Source of the DNA: Olavius algarvensis Delta 4 endosymbiont
Lineage (GTDB): Bacteria > Desulfobacterota > Desulfobacteria > Desulfobacterales > CAJINA01
Assembly: GCA_905176665.1 (NCBI GenBank)
Contig: CAJINA010000021.1
Coordinates: forward strand, 28,086 to 92,085
Length of the DNA stretch: 64,000 bases
Reading direction: 5' to 3'
Part shown: piece after piece, positions 9,318 to 18,274 of the stretch
Layout of the letters: each line of letters opens with the position of its first letter
Numbering within the stretch: position 1 is the stretch's first letter
The notes under the pieces: generated by a model
What the model was told of the DNA's origin: nothing
Database searches by the model: none
What the model saw: the letters and a program-made list of their open reading frames with translations, nothing else
Made by a program: the position numbers and the translations under genes

Positions 9318-9809
9318 ATGTTTGATGACAAAGTCCAAATGGGATTTAAACATTACATCTTCGACTGGGGCGATACTTTGATGGTCGCTTTTCCGGATGC
9401 CAACGGCCCCATGTATCTCTGGGAAAAAGTGGCCGCTGTAACGGGCGCCCGCGAAACCCTGACTGCCCTGCATGGGGTGGCCGGCTGCCATCTGGCTACC
9501 AACGCCCAGGACTCCCGAGAACAGGACATCGTCAAGGCCCTGGAGCGAGTCGGACTGGCCGAACATTTGGACAATGTTTTCTGTTTCGACAACCTGGGCT
9601 GCCGCAAACCGAGTGTGGAATTTTTTAAAGGGATTATCCGGAAGATCAGGGCCGATCCCGGTGAAATCGTAATGGTGGGCGATAGCCTCGATACGGATAT
9701 CGTCGGCGCCCTGGCCGCCGGCCTGCACGGCATCTGGTTCAACCCGGACGGCCGGGAGGGGCGGCTGGATGGCGCCGGGGAAATTCGCAATTTGAAGGAG
9801 CTAATTTAA
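9318..9809 (+). CDS. HAD-superfamily hydrolase
   Basis: A 163-residue haloacid-dehalogenase-like phosphatase. Motif I is FDWGDTLM with the nucleophile Asp (residue 15); motif II is HLATNAQDS with Thr; motif III the Lys of CRKPSVEFF; motif IV VMVGDSLDTDIVGA with the metal-binding acids. Motif I has Gly where most HAD phosphatases have the second, acid/base Asp, with an Asp one residue later; the FDWGDTL and FDWGNTL pattern recurs in other HAD proteins. It has only a short insert in place of a cap, so the substrate may be large or the protein a small phosphoglycolate-like phosphatase. The start could also be the Met at 9339; neither has a clear ribosome site. Confidence 0.82.
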   Translation: MFDDKVQMGFKHYIFDWGDTLMVAFPDANGPMYLWEKVAAVTGARETLTALHGVAGCHLATNAQDSREQDIVKALERVGLAEHLDNVFCFDNLGCRKPSVEFFKGIIRKIRADPGEIVMVGDSLDTDIVGALAAGLHGIWFNPDGREGRLDGAGEIRNLKELI

Positions 9810-9850
9810 CCAAAAGGATAAAACCTATCCTGGAATTGGAAGAAGGTAAA

Positions 9851-10768
9851 ATGGCAAAGACGTCAATCAGAAAAGTCGGCCTGGCCCTGGGCAGCGGATC
9901 GGCCCGGGGTATGTCTCACATTGGGGTAATCCGTGAGCTGGAACAACTGGGCATCAAGCCCGACATCGTGTGCGGGACCTCCATCGGGGCCATTGTCGGC
10001 GCCTTTTACGTATGCGGCAAACTGGATGAACTAGAAACCTGGGTCGGACAGCTGGATAAATGGAGCATCGCCAAAATGATGGATATCAGTTTCATTGCCG
10101 GCGGCGGCTTTATCGAAGGCAAACACCTGACCGACTTTCTCGAAAAACATCTGGGGGGCCCTTTGATCGAAGAGCTGCCCCTGCCGTTTGCCACGGTGGC
10201 CACCGACATGGAGACCGGTCAGGAGATCTGGTTTAAAAGCGGTCCGGTGATCAAGGCGGTTCGGGCCTCCATCACGCTGCCGGTATTATTGACGCCGGTG
10301 CAGTATGACGACCAGTGGCTGCTGGACGGCGGCCTGGTGAACCCGGTGCCCGTGTCGGTCTGTCGGGCGCTGGGAGCCCATGTGGTGATAGCGGTCAATC
10401 TAAATGGGGATCTGGTAAAAAAGCATTTTACCGCGGCGCAGCAGGAGGAGCCACCTGAGGTCAATACCGAGGCCTCTCTGCTTGAAAAGCTGGCAGCGCG
10501 GTTCGAGTCCAACTCCGTGCTGGCGGCATTATCAAAAGAGGAGCCCGAGCGTCCCGGCATGTTCGACGTACTGGCCAGCTTTATCGATATTATGCAAGAC
10601 CGCATCACCCGCAGCCGCATGGCCGGGGACCCGCCGGATGTCATGCTGGTGCCCAGGCTGGGCGACGTGGGGTTGCTGGAGTTCGATAAAAGCGCAGAAT
10701 CGATTGCGGCCGGACGTCGCTGCGTACAAAGCGCTCAGGAACAGTTAACGGATTACATGGGGGGGTAG
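9851..10768 (+). CDS. Patatin-like phospholipase (RssA/NTE type)
   Basis: A 305-residue lipid acyl hydrolase of the bacterial patatin/NTE group. The oxyanion loop GSGSARG (residues 14-20), the nucleophile elbow GTSIG with Ser44, and the DGG motif with Asp159 (WLLDGGLVNPVPV) give a complete Ser-Asp dyad, so it should be active. A C-terminal helical stretch (~195-305) is less conserved. An upstream TTG at 9836 is in frame, but GAAGAAGG lies just before the ATG at 9851. The stop is one base before the cupin start, so the two are probably translationally coupled. Confidence 0.9.
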   Translation: MAKTSIRKVGLALGSGSARGMSHIGVIRELEQLGIKPDIVCGTSIGAIVGAFYVCGKLDELETWVGQLDKWSIAKMMDISFIAGGGFIEGKHLTDFLEKHLGGPLIEELPLPFATVATDMETGQEIWFKSGPVIKAVRASITLPVLLTPVQYDDQWLLDGGLVNPVPVSVCRALGAHVVIAVNLNGDLVKKHFTAAQQEEPPEVNTEASLLEKLAARFESNSVLAALSKEEPERPGMFDVLASFIDIMQDRITRSRMAGDPPDVMLVPRLGDVGLLEFDKSAESIAAGRRCVQSAQEQLTDYMGG

Positions 10769-10769
10769 G

Positions 10770-11099
10770 ATGTTTACAAAGCAAGCGGATAGCGGCTACC
10801 GGGACCTTCTAGAAGGCGTGCAAATGAAAACCCTGGCTTATGGTGACAAAACCCTGCTGGCCAAATTTAAACTCAGGAAAGGTGCTGCGATCCCCGTGCA
10901 CAACCATATGCATGAACAGACCGGCTATATGGTCGCCGGCAAGATGCGGTTCACGATTGGGGCGGACAGCTTTGAATGCGAACCGGGTGACACCTGGTGC
11001 ATTCCCGGGGAGGTGGCGCACGGGGTTGAGGTGCTGGAAGATTCGGTTGTCGTAGAAGTATTTTCGCCGGTGCGCGAGGACTACCTGCCGGTTACTTAA
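10770..11099 (+). CDS. Single-domain cupin protein
   Basis: A 109-residue beta-barrel cupin. Cupin motif 1 has the metal ligands His44, His46 and Glu49 (also His48) in IPVHNHMHEQTGYMVAG, and motif 2 is PGDTWCIPGEVAHGVEV with His84, so it should bind a divalent metal. Such small cupins act as dioxygenases, isomerases or binding proteins, and the function cannot be told apart here. The ATG begins one base after the patatin stop, with a G-rich ribosome site inside the patatin 3' end, which points to coexpression with that gene. Confidence 0.87.
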   Translation: MFTKQADSGYRDLLEGVQMKTLAYGDKTLLAKFKLRKGAAIPVHNHMHEQTGYMVAGKMRFTIGADSFECEPGDTWCIPGEVAHGVEVLEDSVVVEVFSPVREDYLPVT

Positions 11100-11184
11100 A
11101 GCGGCCAAGGATTACGTGGGAAACTAAAATTCAAATAAGAAATAGAGCTTTAACCCCTCGAACCTTGTGCAAGAGGATGTCGGT

Positions 11185-11967
11185 ATGAAAATTCCATTCT
11201 ATCAAGTGGACGCATTTACGGATCACGTATTCGGCGGGAATCCGGCCGCCGTATGTTTGCTGGACCGTTGGCCGGAAGACGAAATAATGCAGGCCATTGC
11301 CGCGGAGAACAACCTCTCGGAGACCGCTTTTCTGGTGGGCAGCGGCGCTGACTACGATCTGCGCTGGTTTACGCCCGCCCTGGAGATCGATCTTTGTGGT
11401 CACGCCACCTTGGCCAGCGCCTTTGTCATTTTCAATTTTCTCGAACCGAAACTCGCCGCCGTTCGATTTCAGACCGCCAGCGGTGAACTGCGGGTGGGTA
11501 AAGATGGAGATTTGCTGGTGATGGATTTCCCTGCCCGTAAGGCGGAACAGGCCGGCGCTCTGGCCGGACTGACGGATGCCCTGGGTGTTGGGCCTGAAGA
11601 AGTCTATGGCGCCCGGGACATTCTGGCCGTGTTCGCCACCGAAACGCAGGTCAGGAGCATGGCGCCCAACTTTGCCGCCCTGGAAAAGATCAAAGAGGCG
11701 TTTGCCGTCATCGTGACCGCCCCGGGTGACACGGTGGATTTCGTTTCCCGGTTTTTTGCACCCAATGCCGGTATTCCCGAAGACCCGGTAACCGGAAGTG
11801 CCCACTGCACCCTGGTCCCTTATTGGTCGGCCCGACTCGGAAAAAAGCAGCTGCATGCCCTGCAGGTGTCCGCCCAGGTTGGCGAACTGTTTTGCGAGGA
11901 CAGGGGCGACCGGGTGTCGATGGCGGGACGGGCAGTATTATTTGCGCACGGGGAATTGGCTATTTAG
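11185..11967 (+). CDS. PhzF family isomerase/epimerase
   Basis: A 260-residue member of the PhzF/diaminopimelate-epimerase-fold family. It opens with the family hallmark MKIPFYQVDAFTDHVFGGNP, carries the catalytic Glu46 in NNLSETAFL, and has DLCGHATLAS at ~69-78 and EDPVTGSAHC in the second half, the two sides of the active site. The GHAT loop replaces the Cys of diaminopimelate epimerase, which separates PhzF proteins from DapF. No other phenazine genes are nearby, so the physiological substrate is unknown. A GTG six codons upstream is in frame, but AGAGGA 8 bases before 11185 favours this ATG. It converges with the SPOR gene. Confidence 0.92.
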   Translation: MKIPFYQVDAFTDHVFGGNPAAVCLLDRWPEDEIMQAIAAENNLSETAFLVGSGADYDLRWFTPALEIDLCGHATLASAFVIFNFLEPKLAAVRFQTASGELRVGKDGDLLVMDFPARKAEQAGALAGLTDALGVGPEEVYGARDILAVFATETQVRSMAPNFAALEKIKEAFAVIVTAPGDTVDFVSRFFAPNAGIPEDPVTGSAHCTLVPYWSARLGKKQLHALQVSAQVGELFCEDRGDRVSMAGRAVLFAHGELAI

Positions 11968-12046
11968 ACAAGATGCTCCCCCAGTTCGCTTTCCAACAAT
12001 GGTCTGGTGTTAGAGGCCCTTCAGTTCCACCCGTGCGATCTTCAGG

Positions 12047-13391
12047 CTACCTTTCAATCAAATCGCTTGAAAATCCGCTGGCAGCCAGATTCATTAACAG
12101 TGCTCGGGCGGCGTCGGCGGTGGGGTGGGCTCCCACGAAGAGATAATACACCTTGTTGATGGTGACGGTATAGGGCAGAAAGCCTTTGTCACCAAGTTGC
12201 AGGGCGGTTTTGTCGGCCGCGGCGGTCGAGGCATAGGCGCCGACCAGGCAGGCAAACCGGTTACGGGCGACCAAAGCCCCTTGGAGTTGATATTTCTTGA
12301 TGGCATCCAGGGCGGCCGTGGCACTGGGAAAATGACCTAAAAAGAGGCGATACCAAATCCCCTTCTCGCCCAAATTCGTCCGGACAAGATACGCTTGGAA
12401 TCCCCGGCGATAGTCGGCGAGTTTTTCAGTAGCCGTGTCGAGGGACTGAAACGAGGCGATGTGGATGGCATAGGGATACCTCTGGGGGACATAGGGTTTC
12501 AACTGCTTGGTTGGCTTGGCCATGGGCGCTTTAGCCTTCTCGGGCGCAGGGGGTTTTGGCGCCGCGGGTGCTTTCTGGATAATGGGCTTCTTGACAGGTG
12601 CCGGAACCTGTTGGGGCTTGGAAACTACCGGCGCCGCAGTTGCTGGGGCAGGTACTTTCGGTGGCGTTGCCGAAACTGGCTGTTTTGGTACCGTCCCGCG
12701 GGTCACAGAGGTTGGCACGGGGGGAATTTTATGGAAAAGCTGACCGGTTTCGGCCGTCAGCGCCGCAGGGGTTTCGGGTTCGTAGGATACAAAATACCCG
12801 GCTGTGAAAACCACGATAATCAGCACCCCTCCCCAGAGCAGGATCCGGGAAGTAAGCGGTTTCCGCGCTTTTGAGTCTACCGGTGGCGGCACCGGTCGCA
12901 GGTGCTCTTGGAGTCCTTTATCCGGTGCGGCCTCCCGGGGGGAGGCTCTATGCGCGGGCGGCCGGTCCTGGCGTTCAGGTTCGGCGGGTTTGGCCGGTTC
13001 CGCCGGACCTGCGGGCGAGGGGACATCTTTAGCCGGCTTGGGTACGTCAGCGGCCTTAAGCGTCGGTTGCTCTTCGGGCGGTGGGGGGGGCGGCCGCTTC
13101 CGCGACGACCTCTTCGGGCTCATCGGTCGGGAGAGGCTGCGGGGTCTCCGGTTCAGGTTCCGGTGGCGGCGGTTCAAAGACCGAATCAGCCGGCAGCGCT
13201 GCGGCTTCTTCCGTCCCGGTCTCCGCAGTATCGGCTGACCCGGACTCGGAGGGCCCGGGGTCATCATCTACCCAGTCAACGACAGACTCTTCATCACGAT
13301 CAAGACCACCGGCCGCGTCGGCCCGTATCAGTCCACCCTTCTTTTTCTTCGCGCTGTTTTTATCAGCATTTTTCGGATCGTCTGCACTCAT
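12047..13391 (-). CDS. SPOR-domain membrane protein, interrupted by a frameshift
   Basis: The N-terminal part starts at the ATG at 13391 (MSADDPKNADKN) and encodes an acidic, Pro/Glu-rich region that would stop at 13056. The rest continues in another frame as a Pro/Ala/Lys-rich linker, one membrane helix (SRILLWGGVLIIVVFTAGYF), a second Pro/Lys-rich linker and two C-terminal repeats of SPOR type (PYAIHIASFQSLDTATEKLA, then ACLVGAYAS...YYLFVGAHP). The join lies at eight Cs on the coding strand (13083-13090); removing one C makes a single ~447-residue protein. SPOR domains bind denuded peptidoglycan at division sites, but here the order is cytoplasmic acidic domain, helix, periplasmic SPOR. The break may be a sequencing error, a true mutation or a phase-variable tract. 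Confidence 0.75.
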
Positions 13392-13811
13392 GGTATAATC
13401 CCCGTCGGTGAGGCCTTTTGAAACTTGTATTATAGCTGAACGGTTACGAAGACCCGTATGATACGGCAAATGAGGCCCATCTGTTTATGGATGTCTGCTA
13501 TCAGGAACAAACACGAGAAGCAGGGCTCTCATTATATTGTTTTTGAATATTCGGCAGAACGCCAACAATTTTATATAAATAGCGGCTACAGTCCGAATTG
13601 TCAATAATGTGGTATAATTACCACCATCCTATGAATTCTAACCCACTGTAAAGCCAATTTAGATTAACCGACGGCAATCACACCGGTGGCGTCAGAAATG
13701 ATGAATACGTTTATTTTTTTGCGAACCGGCATGATAATACCAACCTACATCTATGGGGTGATCCACTATCCCTTCAGCCTGTGGGGCGGGAGAAGGGAAG
13801 GTCGATTCTTT
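13392..13811. other. AT-rich 420-bp intergenic stretch
   Basis: Between the SPOR gene start and the end of the activase gene. It is much more AT-rich than its surroundings, with TATATAAAT at 13572-13580 and TATAAT at 13613-13618. The latter is the middle of the dyad GTGGTA-TAAT-TACCAC (13609-13624), a possible operator. Since the SPOR gene reads away to the left on the minus strand, its promoter should lie here. Open frames in this stretch are short and without recognisable features. Confidence 0.35.
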
Positions 13812-16800
13812 TCAGGCAACATCTATGATTCGGTCGTGAAGTCTCTGGGCCCGCAGGCAAAAAGCCTCCAGCTTGGCGGTCACCAGTTGGGGAAAAGGGG
13901 AGCCGTCGCTTTCTATTGATAAGAACGGTAAATCTTCTATTGCTGCCAGCGTGGCACTCAGTTTTTGATTGTTCGGCTCCGAAGCCAATTTACACGATGG
14001 GGTCATCACATCGCTCAAGATAGCTTCCGAGAGGCGGTTGGGCATACAGCCGAAGGGGCCGATGGCAATCACGCCACAGACATCGGTGACGACTTCGGAA
14101 AGTGAACTGCCGATCGTCAGGATAGCTTCACCGGTTAACTGGGGGGAAATAAACGGAGCGGCCTTGGAGATAACCGTCTCCACCTGGACGGGCGCCGGGT
14201 GCACCAAACCCGATGAGGCCAGAACCGATTTAATGCGGGTTTCATATTTGTGCATGGCCTTGCGGCGCAATTTCTGCCCGATGCGGGCCATCAGCGATAT
14301 CCCGGACGGGTTGTTGACGTGATCGTCCAGGTAGTCGATATAGTGCAGCCATTCCGCAATGGGTGAACAAATGGTCGCAAAACCCTTTTCGGCAAGTTTT
14401 TCGGTAATATTCTGGCGCGAGAGAGCATCCCGGCGCACAAATATCTCGCCGGTGAGGAGGATGACCGGAACCGCGGCAACCGGTCCTTTCAAACTGATGC
14501 AGCCAAGCCGTTCAGCCGTGCGGCGCAATTGGCTTTCGATTTGGGGGAAAGATCCTTTTTCAAGGGCCGCCAGGATCTTCGCTACCTCAGCATTAAAAGT
14601 ATCCAAGGCCTCTTCCACATCGCTTGCATTCGTCAGGAGCATGGAGCGAATGTCTTCCAGCACGTCGGAAACGACTACCGCCCACCAGCCTTTCTTGTGA
14701 AAATCATTGCCCAGGTCGGTGTAGGCCCTGTCTTCATTCAACGAAAACAGGGCCACATCCGCCAACTGGAGTCTTTTGACCAGGTCTTCCATGAAGATAA
14801 AGTACTGGCCGAATCGGCACGGACCGGTTCCCGACGGCATGAAGAAGACCACCACTTCGTCTGCGCGGCGCCCGTTGTGGATATAGTTCAGCAGCGTGCC
14901 GGTGGTCAGAATCAGCGGCAGGCATTCCTTGCAGGAGGTGTTGCCCCGGCCCATCTTCAGTACACTTTCATCGGCCGGGCTATGGGCCTTGGCATTGTAA
15001 CCGCCGCTCCGGAATACAGCGGCCAGGGATTCCGATGAAATACCACCCATGGACGGCAGCAGCAACGTTACCCGGGGGTGGTTCAGGGGCAATTGTTCCC
15101 CGGAGGAAGTTGTGACCGTAGGGATGCGCCCCTGGTAAAGGGTGCGGGCGGGGATAAACCCGTTTCCGGACAGTGCAATCCGGCCGCGGCTGGTGAGTTG
15201 CCGGTAGGCAGCCACCACATCGAAGAAGGCTTCAATCCGGGTTTCGAGACCGGCGTCCGCGGTATGGTTATCGAGTTCGAGCGTCAGCGACGGCTTTTTC
15301 CCCATGATATCTCTAAAGTAGCCGATAATAAAAGAGTCGGGCCCGCAGGAAAAATTGGTAATGAAGATACTGAAAAGCTGGGGGTGTCCAGCTACCAGGC
15401 GGCCCGCTTTGAGCATCATCTGGCCCATACCCCAGTACATATGCCGTTTGGCCCGCTGATCTTCTATGGGTACAAAATCCAGGGGGATGACCATGACGCT
15501 GCGCGAAGCGATTTTATGGGGGATACCCATGTTGGCCTCGCCGGCAAATGCATTATAAGGCCTTCCGCAGAGCACCACGGCTATCTTCTGCGGATCGGTT
15601 TCAAGCTGCGCGATGACTTCCCGGCCGATGCGTTTCATGGCCCGCTGGCACGCCTGTTGTTTTTGCAGAGCACGGGCAAAGGCCTTTTCTGCGGCCGGCC
15701 GCTTGACACCCATGAGCAGGGCCGATGCAATCAACGGGGTGCGGGCGTCTTCAAGCCCTCGCTCCAGGTCGATCAGGGGCGTCAACAGGCGCGTGCCCCG
15801 GCTGGCAAGACGGTCTATTTGCTTTCTAAAGGCGGCGCGCAGGTAGAAGGTTTCGCCCTGGACAAACGGGCAGACCAGAGAGCCTAGGCTGCCGTTCTGT
15901 TTGGGGATGGATTTAAAGTGCGGCAGAAAGATAAACTCCGGTGGCTGTTCGGATTCCAGAAGGGTGTGGAAAAAGCCATGGGCCAGTTCGGCCGGGTAGC
16001 AGAAAGGGGCGTTTTTCTGATCAACCCCCGACTGCGACAGGCGTCCGGGCAAAACCGGCTCGAAGCCGAGTTCGCTGAAGAAATTGGCATAGAGCGGGTA
16101 GTATGTGTTTACCAGAAAACTGCGGTTGAACCCGATGCGCCCCCGCCATTTTTCAGCGGAAATAGCCCCGGGTCGCGGAGCAAACTCTTCAAAGATGAGC
16201 TGGTGCCGCAATCCAACCAGGTCCAGTTTGCCGATGTCTATGCGGATATTCCGACGCAGGTTGTCGTAGCGGTTGCAAGCCCCGCCGAAGGGAAACTGTT
16301 CGCCGTTGATGCCCAGGCGGGCGATTTTGCAGCGACGGTCACATTTTTCCGGGCCGCCTTTGCAGGTGAACGTGCGTCCGTAGGTGATTTCGCGTTCGGC
16401 CAGGGCCTGGAGGTCGAAGTCGCCGGGCGCCAGTCGGCCTTTGGCGATGCGGGTTTTTATCTCCAGGGCGGCGCCAAAGGCACCCATGAGGCCCGGCTCC
16501 GGGGGCACCACAATCGGTTTGCCCACCAGGGTCGCCATGGCCAGCGGAATGGCACGATTGTAACAGACCCCCCCTTGCATAAACACCTTTTGGCCCACCG
16601 GGCGGTTGCCTTTTACCCGGTTGGTGTAGTTCATGCAGATCGAGTAGACCAGGCCGGCCACAATGTCGGCATGGGAAACCCTTTCGTGGATGGCGTTCTT
16701 GATGTCCGAGGAGATAAAAGCGGCGCACTGGTCATTGAAATTCGGTGGACTGCTGCCCTGCAGAGCAACCGCGGCAATATCTTCCATGGGCAAGCCCAGG

Positions 16801-18161
16801 GTTTCCAGGGCCGCTTCTTCCAGAAAAGAACCGGTACCGGCACTGCAGGCCTCATTCATGGCGTAGTCAGAGGGAACGGCATTGGTGATGTAGGTATATT
16901 TGGCGTCCTGCCCGCCGATCTCAAACAGGGTGTCGACTTCCGGATCAAAATAGACGGCGGCTGCAGCGTGGGCGATAATTTCGTTGATGACCCCGTCGGT
17001 GGTCGCGTGCAGACCGGCAATCTGGCGGCCGGAGCCGCAAACCCCGATGCCGCTCACGGAAAAGCGGGCTGCCCCGATCTCGTTGCACGCCTGCTGCATG
17101 ATGGCCGCATAGCAGCGGCGGGAGGCCCCGACCGGGTCTCCATCCGTGCGCAGGTAGATAGTTGCCAGGATGGTGTTGTCCGACGTGCGCATCAGGACTG
17201 CCTTGGTGGTGGTCGAACCGACATCGAGTCCCAATATGCACTCGTCACCCGGCTGAAGGCGTCCGGTTCCCATGGTTTTGAACTCTACCTGATCAAAGGC
17301 CTGGTCCAACGGCGGCAGCCGGTCAAAGGCTGCGGTGCGGGAGGTAAATATGGCCGCGATACCCGGAAACGGCAGCGTTTCATGGTCCAGGGCCCATACG
17401 GCTGCCCCCAAGGCCTCCATGTAGGCGGCCTGCTCGGGAACGATCAGCCCCGGTATTTCCCGGCTGAGATATTCAATCATCATCTGGTTCCGGGCGGTGC
17501 CGCCGGTAATCATGATGTCGCGGCGTTCGACCCTTTTGAGCAGTTCCATGATCTTGCCGGCCATCATGCGGCAAAGGCCGGCTGCCACGCGGGATTTTGG
17601 GATCCCCTTGTTGGTGGCATGGGTACAGTCCGATTTGCAGAAAACCGAGCATCTGCCCGAGACTTCATGAGGGGTTTCCACGCTCGCCCACCGGGCGGCT
17701 TCCTCCAGAGAAACATCCATGCGACGCAGTTGCTGGAGAAAGAACTCACCGGTGCCGGAGGCACACTTGTTTCCGGTCAACACGTTAATGATGCGGCCTT
17801 GACGATTGAGCACATAGACCATGAAGGTCTCTCCGCCGGCCGACACAATCGCCGGGCAGCGGACACCCGCGGGTTTGACATGGGGGTAGGCGGTTTCCAC
17901 CGCTTCAGGTTCGGAAATGGTCGTTAGATTTAAAAAACGGCAGAATTTACGGCCCGTGGCGGCGAGCCCATTGATCCGGGATAAGTCTAGCGATTCCAGC
18001 GCGCGGATAAGCGTCCGGCTGGGATTGCCGTCGTGGGGATAGAGCGCATGATCGATGATGTAGGGGGCGGCGTTGGGACCGGAGGCAGGCAGGCCCACCT
18101 GTACGATGGATACGGTGGATGCTCCCAGACAGACCCCCAGTGATGTCCTATCTCCAGGCAT
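13812..18161 (-). CDS. Giant acyl-CoA dehydratase activase-like ATPase (double BcrAD + DUF2229 + HgdB-like)
   Basis: A 1449-residue fused protein related to the ATP-driven activators of 2-hydroxyacyl-CoA dehydratases and benzoyl-CoA reductases (HgdC/BcrAD/BadFG). Domain 1 (~6-260) is an ASKHA ATPase with degenerate phosphate loop GVCLGASTVS, CASGTGEF with Cys133, and extra cysteines at 171, 175 and 179. Domain 2 (~308-575) is canonical: GLDVGSTTTKAV, EIGGQDAKY, CSAGTGSF with Cys439 and DQCAAF with Cys479, the usual [4Fe-4S] ligands at the dimer interface. A Cys cluster (600, 607, 611) leads into a DUF2229 domain (~676-890) and an HgdB-like region (~900-1300). Family knowledge suggests low-potential electron transfer; the real partner is unknown and no dehydratase or reductase genes are next to it. 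GGAGGA lies 6 bases before the ATG. Confidence 0.92.
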   Translation of the reverse strand: MPGDRTSLGVCLGASTVSIVQVGLPASGPNAAPYIIDHALYPHDGNPSRTLIRALESLDLSRINGLAATGRKFCRFLNLTTISEPEAVETAYPHVKPAGVRCPAIVSAGGETFMVYVLNRQGRIINVLTGNKCASGTGEFFLQQLRRMDVSLEEAARWASVETPHEVSGRCSVFCKSDCTHATNKGIPKSRVAAGLCRMMAGKIMELLKRVERRDIMITGGTARNQMMIEYLSREIPGLIVPEQAAYMEALGAAVWALDHETLPFPGIAAIFTSRTAAFDRLPPLDQAFDQVEFKTMGTGRLQPGDECILGLDVGSTTTKAVLMRTSDNTILATIYLRTDGDPVGASRRCYAAIMQQACNEIGAARFSVSGIGVCGSGRQIAGLHATTDGVINEIIAHAAAAVYFDPEVDTLFEIGGQDAKYTYITNAVPSDYAMNEACSAGTGSFLEEAALETLGLPMEDIAAVALQGSSPPNFNDQCAAFISSDIKNAIHERVSHADIVAGLVYSICMNYTNRVKGNRPVGQKVFMQGGVCYNRAIPLAMATLVGKPIVVPPEPGLMGAFGAALEIKTRIAKGRLAPGDFDLQALAEREITYGRTFTCKGGPEKCDRRCKIARLGINGEQFPFGGACNRYDNLRRNIRIDIGKLDLVGLRHQLIFEEFAPRPGAISAEKWRGRIGFNRSFLVNTYYPLYANFFSELGFEPVLPGRLSQSGVDQKNAPFCYPAELAHGFFHTLLESEQPPEFIFLPHFKSIPKQNGSLGSLVCPFVQGETFYLRAAFRKQIDRLASRGTRLLTPLIDLERGLEDARTPLIASALLMGVKRPAAEKAFARALQKQQACQRAMKRIGREVIAQLETDPQKIAVVLCGRPYNAFAGEANMGIPHKIASRSVMVIPLDFVPIEDQRAKRHMYWGMGQMMLKAGRLVAGHPQLFSIFITNFSCGPDSFIIGYFRDIMGKKPSLTLELDNHTADAGLETRIEAFFDVVAAYRQLTSRGRIALSGNGFIPARTLYQGRIPTVTTSSGEQLPLNHPRVTLLLPSMGGISSESLAAVFRSGGYNAKAHSPADESVLKMGRGNTSCKECLPLILTTGTLLNYIHNGRRADEVVVFFMPSGTGPCRFGQYFIFMEDLVKRLQLADVALFSLNEDRAYTDLGNDFHKKGWWAVVVSDVLEDIRSMLLTNASDVEEALDTFNAEVAKILAALEKGSFPQIESQLRRTAERLGCISLKGPVAAVPVILLTGEIFVRRDALSRQNITEKLAEKGFATICSPIAEWLHYIDYLDDHVNNPSGISLMARIGQKLRRKAMHKYETRIKSVLASSGLVHPAPVQVETVISKAAPFISPQLTGEAILTIGSSLSEVVTDVCGVIAIGPFGCMPNRLSEAILSDVMTPSCKLASEPNNQKLSATLAAIEDLPFLSIESDGSPFPQLVTAKLEAFCLRAQRLHDRIIDVA

Positions 18162-18274
18162 TTGTCCTCCGGCTAAGAAGCAAGCGTGTGGTGCGGGTGA
18201 ACTGTGTTTACGCAGGCGCGCAGTCGCTGTGTGAAGGGCAGGCTCAAGGTATTCAAAATGGTAACATGAATTTG

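Noticed and set aside
15918..17927. A 669-codon open frame on the plus strand opposite the activase gene
   Set aside because: It is antisense to a clearly conserved protein with full motifs. Its sequence is Gly/His/Gln/Asp-rich without domains, as expected of the complement of a high-GC gene, and it has no ribosome site.
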